Source: Trichaptum fuscoviolaceum
Lineage: Eukaryota; Basidiomycota; Agaricomycetes; Hymenochaetales; Trichaptaceae
Reading direction: 5' to 3'
Assembly: GCA_910574455.1 (NCBI GenBank)
Contig: CAJSYZ010000002.1
Span: 3,993,671-4,057,670, forward strand
DNA length: 64,000 bases
Below are positions 23,246-33,926 of this stretch, piece by piece (positions within the stretch are counted from its first letter, which is position 1; each line of letters starts with the position of its first letter). The translations under genes were made by a program, and so were the position numbers. A model generated the notes under the pieces. It saw only the letters and a list, made by a program, of their open reading frames with translations. It was not told the origin of the DNA and ran no database searches.

Positions 23246-24433
23246 ATGCCATCAGAAATTCTCCCGACCGCTCCAGTCCCGTCACCTGCTGCTCGATTCA
23301 ATCCTACGGCTTTGCTGCTTGACTCTGACTCTGACTCCGATTCCGATTTCAGCATAGACATACAGAACACCTGCAATATGTCTTCAGCCTTAGCAATAGT
23401 ACATCACAACAAACCTAAGGCGATACCTATTCTTTCTGATGGAATCATCGACCCTTCGGTGATGCTGAAGTATGAAACCGCAGTCAAGTATTGTTGCATG
23501 TTCGCGAAGATCCCCGCTGAAGAGCAAGTTGCAACTATAGCATGGGGTGTCAAGCATCCTGACGTCGAGGACTGGTATCATGATTACAAAGCTGAGTTTG
23601 ATGCACTCGATCTAGATACATGGCTTGCTCGTATGCGTACACAATTTCTACCTACCAACTGGATTGATAACGTCCATCGCAAACTGATCAACGCTCGTCA
23701 AGGAAAGACACAAAAGTTCTCCGCCTACCTCCAGCACTGTCAACATCTCAACAATACACTGCGCTCAAGCAAGGCTCAACTCGACAACAAGTCCTTTCGC
23801 GCCAAAGTTGAAGCTGGTCTCAATATCACTCTTTATCGTCTCTGTCAAGTCGAAAGAATCAATCGTATCGAAAATTTTGACTCCTGGGCCAATAGAGTCA
23901 CCGAAATGGATGATGATCGCTTGCAATCCGAACAAGAAAATGATGAACGATTGGCCAGAATGATCAGGAACATGAGTATAGCTTACACTAACAAATCTAG
24001 CAAGTCCTCGACCACTCGCAGTACTACTACATCCAACAGTACTGACGCTATGAAGACATCCAAAAGACTCCCGCCCCTCACCCACTGCGAACGCAAGTTA
24101 CTTCGCGAAAATGATGGGTGCCTCAAGTGTCGTCGTCCATTTGCAGGACACATTACCCGCAATTGCAAGATTGGCTGCCCATTGCCATCCAACTACGTGC
24201 CCATTACCGTCGACGCCGTCCGCAAAGCCCACGCAGCTCAATCCAAGTCGCGATTCAACATGAGTACGGCAGTCATCGAGAGCAGCGACAATGACGACAG
24301 AGGCCGAACTTCCAACATCTTGGGTACCGTCTTTACTTCGGCGATCCTCTATTCTGGTATAGACTCCGACCCCGACAGCGATAAGTGCGTTGCCCCTTTC
24401 CTTATGCTCCAGTTGTTATTGATGCATATTTAG
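23246..24433 (+). mobile_element. LTR-retrotransposon Gag-like protein, no Pol
   Basis: The longest open frame in this region reads from a TTG at 23102, but the first ATG is at 23246 (MPSEILPTAPVPSP), giving about 395 residues. A short Asp-Ser repeat follows, then a capsid-like helical domain: ATIAWGVKHPDVEDWYHDY, WLARMRTQFLPTNWID, KFSAYLQHCQHLNN. The zinc knuckle is CLKCRRPFAGHITRNC (C-x2-C-x6-H-x4-C). This layout is Gag of Ty3/gypsy-type fungal elements. No protease, reverse transcriptase or integrase is present before the right LTR. The frame has no internal stop although the LTRs have diverged strongly. It could be a non-autonomous element mobilised in trans, or a Gag kept for a host role. 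It lies head to head with mL38. Confidence 0.85.
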
Positions 24434-24697
24434 TTGACAGCCTTGAACTCATACGACACGCTCTGAGTCTTCCCACAAACTCTAGATATCCCTCGCTATG
24501 GGAGCCGACTCCTTGCTCAATCTCTCACACTGGCTCACATTTCGTCACTCGTTTTCGATTCTTAATGGTCCCCAAAGCCTCTCAATTCCGGACTACGTTT
24601 CTCTGTGATTTCTTTCATTTAAAGAAGGTGAAAAGGGGTACGCGCCTGGTGTTGCCTACTACATAACACTATACTCTAGTTTGCATGTCTTTAAACA

Positions 24698-24835
24698 CAT
24701 TACAGATAGGAATACTATCGCTTTTCATCTTGTACTAGTTACTCTCGCTCTTTATACGGTTGTCTAACCCTCTGCCCAGTGTGCTCCAACTGTTCCCTCA
24801 ACGGGTTCCAATCTTCCAGAGTCGATAAACTAGAT
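24698..24835 (+). repeat. Right LTR of the gag-only retroelement (diverged)
   Basis: It aligns in order with 22916-23050, including CATTACA, CTATCGCTTTT, ACTCTCGCT and GTTGTCTAA. The right edge is not fixed, and no convincing target-site duplication was found. Confidence 0.6.
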
Positions 24836-25145
24836 TGGAATGCTATCTATCCTCGATATCTGCACTGACGCATCTAATGAAGAATGTATGTAAATTACAT
24901 ATGTTCGGAGGAAATTCAAATCCCGCAGCGTCTGTACCATTGGGCTCGCGCATCTGCTGGACCTGTCCATCAATTCATTGGTTAGTAGAGACTTGAAGCC
25001 TGATAATATGTTGGGGAAACTACTTGCGCTTTCATGTTGGGGATGCATTCGGCCGCCACGGCTATACAACTAGAGGCTACGAAATTTGGTCGATTTACGA
25101 TAAGGTCGCGCTCCGCAGCAGAAAGGAAGCTCTGGAAGGAAGCGC

Positions 25146-25171
25146 GCAGTCGGGGTCGGGGTCGGGGTCGT
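25146..25171 (+). repeat. Short GGGGTC repeat upstream of the first methyltransferase
   Basis: A run of GTCGGGGTCGGGGTCGGGGTCG lies about 150 bp before the ATG of the first methyltransferase. G-quadruplex potential is possible. Confidence 0.7.
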
Positions 25172-25234
25172 GCCGAGCGCTATTTTTGTCTGATCCGGAC
25201 CCTGATCGGCGCGCGTGCCTAGAAGTGCTATCAG

Positions 25235-25242
25235 TATAAATA
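25235..25242 (+). promoter_or_regulatory. TATA box of methyltransferase 1
   Basis: TATAAATA starts 76 bp upstream of the ATG at 25311. The paralogue downstream has its TATA box at the same distance. Confidence 0.65.
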
Positions 25243-25310
25243 TGAAGTCTCACATTACTCCGTCTACAACAATCAACTATCATTCTATACCAGCCTGACT
25301 ATAGGATAAT

Positions 25311-26433
25311 ATGTCGACTACAGAACCCCCTGTAGATCTTTCAAAGCTCACCCTCGATCCATCTATTTACAACCCGTCTGCAGAGGATGTCGAGTTCCTG
25401 AAAGGCCAAACTGGCATACAGGATGATGAAGAACTCAAAGCGCATGTTCTAGCTGTTCAGGGAGAGGCTTGGGAGGTGGGCTTTCCCTTTCTTCTATAAG
25501 ATGTGCTACTAAAAATTTGCGAGAATAGGTCAAGCCGTATTTGTGCATACGCGCATTTTCGTTTCTCATGCACGTAGTGAAATTAAGGCTCGCCCATTCT
25601 TATACTAACCCGACTGTGTCCACTGCCACCATAGGCTCGGGATGTCGCACAACCCCATTTACAGGGACCTGCTGAAATTGGGAAAGGAAAGGCCCGGAGC
25701 TATCTTCCTTGAGCTAGGATGCTGCTGTCAGTGTCCTTTGCGTATTTCATCAAGTCTATGTCTGAACTGATCGATGGCGGATAGTTGGCACTGACGCACG
25801 GAAGGCTATCGCAGACGGGTATCCGATAGAGAATGTCATTTGCAGTGATTTACAGACAGGTAAAGCGAGTCTCACAGCAGTCACCAATCTCACTAATGTC
25901 TTCGATCTTTAGAGTTCTGGGAGCTTGGACACAAGCTCTTTAAGTCAACGCCGGAAACGTTCCCAGTCCCCTTCATCGGAGGAAGTGTGTTTGATACAAA
26001 CCTTGTCGAGCCCGTCCCGCCCTTCGATTCCCCGCCTTCCGACCCGGTCCCAGACTTGAAGACGCTGACCTCACTGAATCCGCTACACGGGCATGTTTCC
26101 GCGATTCACACCGCAGCGTTCTTCCACCTCTTCGACGAGGCCGACCAACTCAAAGCCGCACGAGCTATCGCCGGTCTCCTCTCCCCGGAGCCTGGTTCTA
26201 TGATCTTCGGCCACCACGTCGCCAGTGCCACAGCCGGTATACGGTCCTCGCCGAATCCGCGAGGTATATACGTATACGATCACTCACCTGAGACCTGGAA
26301 GGCGATGTGGGACGGGGTTGTATTTGAGAAGGGGAAGGTCGAGGTCTGGGCGATGTTAAAGGAGTTTGAGAGCTCGACTGTGGCGGTAGGAGGAAAAGTG
26401 ACGATCATGGGCTGGCGCATTAAGAGGATATAA
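25311..26433 (+). CDS. SAM-dependent methyltransferase, AusD-like family, tandem copy 1
   Basis: Class I methyltransferase. After splicing, the N-terminal segment (FLKGQTGIQDDEELKAHVLAVQGEAWE) leads to VKPYLCIRAFSFL, then GAIFLELGCC.VGTDARKAI, the glycine-rich SAM-binding motif I, and ENVICSDLQ with the acidic residue after strand 2. EFWELGHKLFKSTPETF, HGHVSAIHTAAFFHLFDEADQ and LLSPEPGSMIFGHHV follow. This layout is that of the fungal AusD-type methyltransferases of secondary-metabolite clusters, for which substrates vary. The stop is at 26433. About four introns interrupt the gene. It is directly followed by a paralogue on the same strand. The substrate is unknown, and no polyketide or terpene synthase is in the window. 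Confidence 0.85.
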
Positions 26434-26654
26434 ATTGTAGCGCATATAGGACATGTTGAAAACAAGAATGCGTATATAGATCCTGGCAGCAAAGATGATG
26501 GCATCCAGCTATTTTGCTTCTTCAAATAAACATAGTATGGTGTTTGAATGTGTACTAGTAGTAGATATTCGGAGCCTCGGTGATCAGTGACGTCCTATTA
26601 TTTCGGATGTAAGCACGATGGTGCGTATAATTGAGTATATGTATCGGATTTCGG

Positions 26655-26660
26655 TATAAA
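26655..26660 (+). promoter_or_regulatory. TATA box of methyltransferase 2
   Basis: TATAAA begins 76 bp upstream of the ATG at 26731, exactly as in the upstream paralogue. Confidence 0.65.
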
Positions 26661-26730
26661 TGCTAGCGACTCGGCGACGCGAAGGCAATTTCCAGATCCT
26701 TTCACATCCGTGTCCTGTATCACAGTCTCA

Positions 26731-27879
26731 ATGTCTTCCGACTCCCCTGCGCCTGAATGGAGCAAGAAACTTGCCATTGACCCTGCGTTGTTCAAGCTCA
26801 CTCCAGACGAGTTGGCGTTCTTGAAGGCTCAGACAGGAATTCAAGACGATGACAAACTCAAGGAGCATGTCCTTGCTGTACAATCGGAAGCTTGGAAGGT
26901 TAGCTGTCTTCAAGTGAACCACAGAGCAGAAACTCGACGGAATGTTATATAGATCTTCCCTTATCCCTGTATCCGACTCTTTACGTTCACAAAGTGAGAG
27001 ACCTCCATCGTCCGACGTTATTTAAATAGCTGACTCGGACCACCTCCAAGGCTCGGGATAAAGATTAATCCCAGATATAAGGATCTACTCAAGATGGGAC
27101 AGGAGAGGCCCGGCGCCATTTACCTTGACATGGGTTGCTGTTGTATGTTTAATCGGCTTCTCTAGTCGATCTTATCATTGAGACTCGACATTCGACATGA
27201 CAGTTGGCAATGACGCCCGCAAGGCCGTTGCCGATGGATTTCCAGTTGAAAACGTTGTATGCAGCGACTTAGAACGAGGTGAGATTACCCTTGCAGTCGA
27301 GTTTGTCTTGGAGGACGTAACAGTGAAATATTATAACAAGGGTTTTGGGATCTTGGTCACAAGCTGTTCAAGTCGACACAAGAGACATTTCCAGTGCCCT
27401 TCGTCGGAGGTAGCATATTTGACACCAAAGTTATCGAACCTAGCGCCCCATTCTATGCGCCGCCATCTACGCCACGCCCGGATCTGAAGACACTCACCTC
27501 GCTCAATCCCCTGCACGGGCACGCATCCGCAATCCATACCGCATCCTTCTTCCACCTCTTTAACGAGGCCGAACAAGCCACAGCCGCGCGCGCACTCGCA
27601 TCCCTCCTCTCGCCCGAGCCAGGCTCAGTGATCTTCGGCCATCATATCGGAAACGAGGTTGCTGGCCCACGCACCAAAGCCAACTCGAGAGGTCAGTATC
27701 CGTACAACCATTCGCCCGAAAGTTGGAAGGAACTATGGGATGGGGTTGTGTTTGAGAAGGGAAAGGTTGTGGTGTGGTACCTCCTGCACGAGCTGACGGG
27801 GTCGGGAATTGATACGAAGAGTATATTCAATGATGATAGGAAGATATCTATTCTGATTTGGAGCGTCAAGAGGTTGTAG
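26731..27879 (+). CDS. SAM-dependent methyltransferase, AusD-like family, tandem copy 2
   Basis: This is a paralogue of the gene just upstream, with the same exon plan. The ATG at 26731 starts MSSDSPAPEWSKKL. FLKAQTGIQDDDKLKEHVLA, IFPYPCIRLFTF, GAIYLDMGCCFGNDARKAV (SAM motif I), ENVVCSDLER, FWDLGHKLFKSTQETFPVPF and HGHASAIHTASFFHLFNEAE follow. Exon 1 ends at 26898. The two proteins look roughly 60-65 per cent identical by eye, so the duplication is not recent. Differences concentrate in the N-terminal 20 residues and the C-terminal 30, where substrate specificity could differ. The reaction is unknown. Confidence 0.85.
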
Positions 27880-28113
27880 AACATGTACTGGGCACAACTA
27901 AAGATATCCGGCGACTCGTTGGGACTTGTTAGCCGGACCAAATCACCGTCAGAGTTTTGGCACGCGCGTTCCGGTCGTGGATCTCATATGGCGACACGCT
28001 CACAGCGCCTCGCTTCTGTCTCTCTCCGACTTAAATATGCCATCTACTGCACCCTCCGTATAACATTTTGCTCCCGCCCCCTCTCCCCCTCTCCGTCATA
28101 AGTTCACTGAGCA

Positions 28114-29183
28114 ATGCCCGACTGCTCCGCCGCCAAAGTCGTCCTTGTCACAGGCTGTTCGAAAGGCGGCATCGGCTTTTGCTTGTATGTTGTGCAGCTT
28201 CGCACCCAGCTTTAGTTCTGAACTTGACGACGAAGTATTGATCAGATGCGAGGAGTTTGCGGAAAGAGGATGCATAGTCTACGCGACGGCGCGCAAGCTT
28301 GTGTCCATGGAGGCGTTCACCCACGAGCGCATCCGTAAACTCATGTTGGACGTTACAAGTGACGACGACGTCCAGGATGTCATTGACAAGATCGTGGCTG
28401 CAGAAGGACACATAGACATTGTTGTCAACAATGCTGGAGTAATCTGCGTTGGTAAGTGTCTGTGCATTGATATTGGGGCGATCACTCTGAACGACTCCCC
28501 CAGGCCCTGTGGTCGATATTCCAGTAGAGCAGGTTAAGAAGACCTTCGACGCAAACGTATTCGGTGCTCTGAGGACGGCGCGCGCTGCTGTCCCTCATAT
28601 GGCGAAGCGCGGGAGCGGTGTCATCGTCAACGTGGGGTCCATTGTCGGAGATATGTACGTGACCTCCCTCTTCTCTTCCCCCGCGAAGCTGCCCTGACGT
28701 CTTCTCCTCTTCCTCTTCTTTCTATTCATATACCACATGTGCGACAAAAACTGCCTGTATGTCTGAACATTCAGCCCGACGCCTTGGAACGGGTTATACT
28801 GCGCTTCGAAGGCGGCTCTTCACTCGGTCACAGAGGTTCTTCAGATGGAGTGCAAGCCGCTGAATATCTCTGTTGTCCTGCTCGCTCCGGGCTCCGTGAA
28901 GTCGAACCTCGCGAACAACCACTCGAAGATCTTCTCTTTACCAGAGAATACATTATACGGCGACTATCTAAACCAGATCATCCGGCGGATGCACATCAGC
29001 CAGGGGAGTGGGAGTATGCCGACGGATGAGTTTGCCCGAAGGACGGTCGGGAAAATCTTGAGCAAGAGTCCCCCGCGGTATCTGCGACTCGGCGGAAATA
29101 CATCGCTTTTCGCGATCTTAACTTGGCTACCACGGGGTCTTGTGCTTTGGCTTGTCTGGAGGTCATTCTCGGGAAAGGCATAG
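28114..29183 (+). CDS. Short-chain dehydrogenase/reductase, Ayr1-like
   Basis: Classical SDR. The ATG at 28114 leads to VVLVTGCSKGGIG (TGxxxGIG cofactor motif), VYATARKLVSM, DIVVNNAGV (NNAG) and, after a splice, WNGLYCASKAALHSVTEVLQMECKPL with the YxxxK catalytic pair. The closest pattern I know is yeast Ayr1, an NADPH-dependent 1-acyl-dihydroxyacetone-phosphate reductase of ER and lipid droplets: the spacing, KPLNISVVLLAPGSVKS and the DEFARRTVGKIL region fit. A hydrophobic C-terminus (LFAILTWLPRGLVLWLVW) suggests membrane association, as in Ayr1. About five introns are present, with the weakest boundary at 28655-28773. Adjacency to the methyltransferases may be incidental. Confidence 0.85.
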
Positions 29184-29499
29184 GCAGACGCCCATCCTTT
29201 GAAAGAGGGGGTCACGGTGGACCTGCGTATTCTCCGCCTTCATCGCTTTTTTCTCGACATTACGACACACCCGGATATTTATTAGAATCTACTAATGTGC
29301 GCCTGGCTGATGATACACTTCTTGCATTCACTATCCCCCCTAACTCTGCCACCGGATTGATTGTGAGAAGACCGACAAATTCAAATCTGGGTCTCCACAC
29401 TTCCGGTCTCAGCTTTTATCTCCCTCCCTTTTGTTCATCGGTAACCTTAAAACTAAGCTGTAAGGGCTGTTTTCAAGAGCGCCAAACACGGTTTTCGGG

Positions 29500-29712
29500 C
29501 CGCCGCCGATGATAAAGAGGTGAGTCAAAATGAACTCTACTCGCTGCCTCAATCACTGTGACATATAGCGGTCCATATGTTGGACAGTCAACCTCCTTGA
29601 TCATTCTGGATTTCCTTTCACTGGCAGAAACACTCGCAGAGCCAGCAACGCCTATATCTCAGATCCGTGATCCAACGGAAAATGACCTGGAATCCAACAG
29701 CTAGAATTCAAC
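29500..29712 (+). pseudogene. Decayed partial duplicate of the GNAT acetyltransferase gene
   Basis: This segment mirrors 30215-30465 in order. AAAGAG followed by GTGAGTC near 29520 matches AAGGAG-GTGAGTC near 30258. A TGGACAGTCAACCTCCTTGA block matches GGACAGTCGATCTTCTTGA near 30351. ATCTCAGATCCGTGATCCAACGG near 29656 matches the GNAT start region. Translated, it reads ISQIRDPTENDLESNS before a stop, against YQIRDATEDDLPGILE in the intact gene. The copy stops after about 20 GNAT codons, so it cannot make an enzyme. Confidence 0.7.
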
Positions 29713-30396
29713 AATCCGGCAAACCGGACAGACAAGCCGTTTGACGCCAGTCAATCTGCGAGTTTCCTTCCGTCGTTGCAGCTCCCTACACCAGGGAGAA
29801 GAGGAACATCGGAGGGAAAGCCATGCCGCAGGCCGCTCCTTCGATACTTGGCCATGGATATGCAAAGCATGGATCTTCCCAAGGTTTCGACTCGCCGCAG
29901 ATGTGACAATATCGTTCTGTGCGGATATAGTACAATTGGTATTATGTGCAGAGAGACCTCAATACCGTGATCGATCGTGTATTCGTGAGTGGATGGAAAG
30001 GGTTTCATCGTTTTCATGAGATTTAGCTTCGTAGTGACAGGACAGATGCGGCCGAGTAATGGATTCAAAGTTTGACAACGGCAAGGCTTAGCACACTGTC
30101 ATGATTGAAGCTGCCTAGAAAAGAGAGGCGATGAGGTTTTGAATTGTAGTTTTCGGTCAGTACCAGAGCGCATCAAAGTCTCGCAGGCACCTTTCACGGT
30201 GAAACGATCCGCAAACCCAATGACGACCCTGACCAGTGCACAACACACGGTAGATAAGGAGGTGAGTCATAGTCTATCCTAATCGCTTATCAAAACCAGC
30301 TGTATTCTTAACCATATATATAAGTAAATGGTAGAGTAGTCTTGCGGACAGTCGATCTTCTTGAGCCAGACGGGTTTTATCCCGAACATTTTCGCA

Positions 30397-30978
30397 ATGG
30401 CAGTACCGACTGCCCAAACGTACCAAATTCGAGATGCAACGGAAGATGACTTGCCCGGAATACTGGAGATCTACAACGATGCTATCTTAAATACCACTGC
30501 GACATGGATGGACGAGCCTCTCGACCTCGAAAATCGACGTCAGTGGATGCGCGATTGGCATGCTAATGGATTTCCCCTTTTCGTTGCCGTTCCTTCCACC
30601 GAAGAGAAAGCCACAGAAACAAAACCACCTACACATCCGTCAGTTCTGGGATACGCTGGGTACGGGACCTTCCGAGGGAAGACTGGCTACCGGTTCACCG
30701 CAGAAGTGACGATATACACGCATCGCTCTGCTCGAACATTTGGAATCGGAAGTGTCCTCATGCAGAAAGTCATCGATACAGCGACTGAACGTGGGTTGCA
30801 TACACTCGTGGGCGGAATTGATGGGGGAAATGAAGCGTCCATACGCTTTCACAAGAAGTTCGGGTTTGTGGAGACAGGGCGTATGCCGGAAGTTGGGTTT
30901 AAATTCGGGCGATGGCTTGACTTGGCATTGTTGCAGCTGAAGTTGCCAGGGAAAGAGGAGGTAGCGAGGACGGCCTAA
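30397..30978 (+). CDS. GNAT-family N-acetyltransferase, phosphinothricin-acetyltransferase-like
   Basis: It is a single open exon from the ATG at 30397 (MAVPTAQTYQIRDATEDD), about 193 residues. The order IRDATEDDLPGILEIYNDAI, TATWMDEPLDLENRRQWM, TAEVTIYTHRSARTFGIGS (acetyl-CoA binding, in place of the usual Q/RxxGxG/A), IDGGNEASIRFHKKFGFVETG and EVGFKFGRWLDLALLQL is that of bar/pat-like acetyltransferases. Those acetylate phosphinothricin or, more often, amino acids such as methionine sulfone. The physiological substrate is unknown. Upstream sequence conserved with the decayed copy, including a GTGAGTC donor-like site, suggests the transcript has a spliced 5' leader. Confidence 0.87.
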   Translation: MAVPTAQTYQIRDATEDDLPGILEIYNDAILNTTATWMDEPLDLENRRQWMRDWHANGFPLFVAVPSTEEKATETKPPTHPSVLGYAGYGTFRGKTGYRFTAEVTIYTHRSARTFGIGSVLMQKVIDTATERGLHTLVGGIDGGNEASIRFHKKFGFVETGRMPEVGFKFGRWLDLALLQLKLPGKEEVARTA

Positions 30979-31219
30979 TGCAATGGGCCATATGCATATA
31001 TTAGAAAGCAAGTGATGCGATGGATCATACAACCGGGTTCCTCTTGAACTTTCCAACATGTTTTAGACGATGAGAACAAGGTGCTGTCATTGTCGATGTC
31101 GATTCCTGTGTTCTGATAGTTGGGTTTTATCCGGGTAAAAATGTCCCAAGATGCGCTGAAGACAATGAAATTTATTTCGTGCATCAGATGTGAGAGAAAA
31201 GACTTCGGAATTGCATACG

Positions 31220-32153
31220 TCAACTGTTGAATATCCGAGAATGCTGCAAGTCGTGCCGTGCTGCTAGAATTTCGCTCAGAGGCCAAGTAGATGCAGCGCA
31301 ATGCATGTCATCAAGAATGACCGATGTCTCTTTTAGCCCTGTACGCAGGTCCTTGCATAATACCATCTGAGCCTCGACGATACCCTTCACGACGTGAAGT
31401 AGGAGCTGTTGAGCTGCGTAAGGTCCCAAATTGTTCAACCGGATTGCAGCTGATAACAGCGAGCGAGCTTGGAGAAAGAGATGCAGATACTGCGATCGCT
31501 CTATACTATATAAGATACAATGGTATTGAACGCATGGTGATGTACTCACCGAGACTGAGGCCCAAAGCCGCTGTCAATATGCCCCAGCATATCGGAAGAT
31601 GTCCGTGTGTATCCTCCTTTCGAACAATAAGTTTCATTTCGTCCATGAACTGGAGTAGTTTCTGATCTTCCTCCATATTCCCTGGGTCATCCGATGCAGT
31701 ATCCGCTAAATCGGGCCTGGAAAAGCCTTTGGAGAAGAGGCTGAGCAAAGCAACACCTTGCGCCTTAGACGCTCGTCTTGTCACATCGTTTAGTGTCATG
31801 CAATGGTACAGATCGTCAAGATCTCTCAAGCGCTTCAAGGTAGCATCCCTTTCGTCACTATCTCCACTATCCTCATTCAGAAATTGTTTATACTTCTGCA
31901 TAGCGATATGCGCGTCCGATACGAAGGGTAAGGCACTTCGTGCATATGTGCCCAGACTGTCTTGGATAAAGTCAACCATTGCTTGATTAGAACGAGCAGC
32001 AGAAGATGAAAAGGATAGGGTGGATTGTGATGTCGTTCCGAAAAAACCATGCTTGACATAGGATTCAAGACCAGAGGAAGCAACGAATGAACCCGTCGGT
32101 AGATTTCCATCTGCAAGGAGGAGCATGATGTACGATTCCGTCGCTTCGTCCAT
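31220..32153 (-). CDS. ureF: Urease accessory protein UreF
   Basis: UreF works with UreG and UreD to deliver nickel to urease. The ATG at 32153 starts MDEATESYIMLLLADGNLPTGSFVASSGLE; the LADGNLPTGSF..S.GLE pattern is the family hallmark. DVTRRASKAQGVALLSLFSKGF and HLPICWGILTAALGLSLERSQYLHLF follow, then RSLLSAAIRLNNLGPYAAQQLL. One intron separates GLSL from ERSQYLHL; its donor is GTGAGTAC at about 31551. The stop is at 31220-31222. The structural urease gene is not in the window. The start is 290 bp from the Utp11 start on the other strand. Confidence 0.93.
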
Positions 32154-32443
32154 TTGAGCAGTTTTGTGAGACTTCTACAAATTTATCGCTCTCGCCAGCG
32201 TGGCTTCTCCTCCCGAAGGGTGACCTAGCTTCAGGTGGAGGTTGAAGGTGAATATACACAATGATTATGTAGCGGCTTTCAAAGTCTTAAATTTCAATGT
32301 TTGGGTCAGCGATGGATGCCAAACAGGTCTTAAGTTTACAATGCCGGTCAACTACAACTTGAAGTTGTTGGCTTCAAACTTCTTTCACTTCCGCCTGTTT
32401 ACTAGCTATAAACCACCGCGCACGGAATAGTATTCTGCTAGCT

Positions 32444-33685
32444 ATGTCTTCATTACGAAATTCGCTGCACAGACCAAGCCACAAGGAGCGTTCACAGCTC
32501 TCCCACCGGGCCAAGCTCGGCATACTCGAAAAACACTCGGATTATGTTCTTCGTGCGCGGGACTACCATTCGAAAAGAGATCGAATCAAGCGCCTAAAGC
32601 AGAAGGTCGCTGACAGGAATAAAGATGAATTCTACTTTGGGATGGTCCGGCAGAAGACTCAGGTAAGATTTGAAGGAAATATGGAGCTCAAATCATGCTG
32701 ATTTATATCTGTGTTTTCCCTGTGTAGGGAGGAGTGCATATTCAAGACAGAGGAAATGATTCCATGCCCGAGGACTTAGTGAAGATACTGAAAACACAGG
32801 ACGAGAACTATGTTCGTACTATAAGGGCAGCTGGGTTAAAAGTAAGTTTCGAATGTAATGTTTCTTACTGTAATTCATGCGAAATTATCAGAAAATAGAA
32901 AAGCTGAAGGCGCAGTTGACTGCCCTTATTGATCTCATAGCTCCTCTTCTCCTTAAGGAAGTGGAGGATGCGGACGAGGAAGAACTTAACGAAACCGAAC
33001 TTGATGTTCTAAGACAAGCTGGCATCATCCCTCCTTCAAAGGCCTCGAAGAAGTCCAAGCGTTCTGTAAAGCATTTCATATTTGTTGACAGCGAGGAAGA
33101 GGGTGCGTTTCTTCGAGTTTCATGAAGTCAAGCTTACAACTCACCGTTCATTAGCTAAGAAGTATGCATCAGATTTTAGTCGCAGAAACGAGTTGCAGCA
33201 GAATGTTCCGACGTCTACGCTAGAAACCTCCACTGTCGACCTGGGCTGGAAGGAGCCATTAAAGTTGCGGAAAGGGAAAGGGAATCAAATACATGTGGAT
33301 CCGGAGGAGGAAGCCTTGAAGGCTGAAGAACGTCGACTAGCTGCGACGGTGAGTGTCTTCGCCAAGCTACTGTGCTCACTGTGTATTGAGATAACAAAAG
33401 GAGCACCGCGCGAAGCTTTTGAAAGAGCTATCAGCCCGTTTGATTCGTGATCGGCAGCTTCGATATGCGGAACGCGAGCTAGAAATGCAGCGAATGCTCA
33501 TGGGGCAAGGCGGACGTATGAAGATCCGTGGAGTGGAAAAGGTTGGTGGTGAGGATGAGGATGATGATCTTGACGAAGATGAGCTCGACTCGATGAAGAT
33601 CAAAAAGTCTGACAGGATCAAGGCTAAGAATGATCAGACATATAAACCTCGGGTATACAAGTGGCGTCTGGAGAGGAAGAAATAG
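32444..33685 (+). CDS. UTP11: U3 snoRNP protein Utp11
   Basis: Utp11 belongs to the small-subunit processome that processes pre-18S rRNA in the nucleolus. The ATG at 32444 starts MSSLRNSLHRPSHKERSQ and continues LGILEKHSDYVLRARDYHSK, RLKQKVADRNKDEFYFGMV and, in exon 2, GGVHIQDRGNDSMPEDLVKIL. These are the defining N-terminal family motifs. The C-terminus is ERELEMQRMLMG.GGRMKIRGVEKV, then KPRVYKWRLERKK. Four introns are evident. A TATAAA lies at 32407-32412, 37 bp before the ATG. Length, about 280 residues, fits the family. Confidence 0.95.
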
Positions 33686-33926
33686 CCAGTCTTCTTCGAT
33701 GTAATTTATTCACTTCATTCAGTTTAGCAAACTTGAACTTGAAGGAGGTTTAGACCGCGTGAGAAGTCCGAGATATAAACGGGTGCCAGTGATGATGTCA
33801 GACTTACTATCTCCTTGTTGGCACTCCCGAGTTCAAGTTATTCAAGCGACCTTGTACTTCTCTTCCTCAGATTCACTGCCCTTGTCACTTGATCTTGTAA
33901 CTCTCCCTTCAACCAGCACGACTACT

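Noticed and set aside
23327..23357. The Asp-Ser repeat in the Gag-like protein as a separate functional domain
   Set aside because: It is a short hexamer-like expansion (GACTCT units), more simply a microsatellite within the frame.
24434..24697. Search for protease, reverse transcriptase or integrase after the Gag frame
   Set aside because: Only about 260 bp lie between the Gag stop and the right LTR, with no Pol motif. The element is gag-only.
25311..30978. A complete secondary-metabolite gene cluster
   Set aside because: Only tailoring-type enzymes are visible. There is no synthase, transporter or pathway regulator, so a cluster cannot be claimed.
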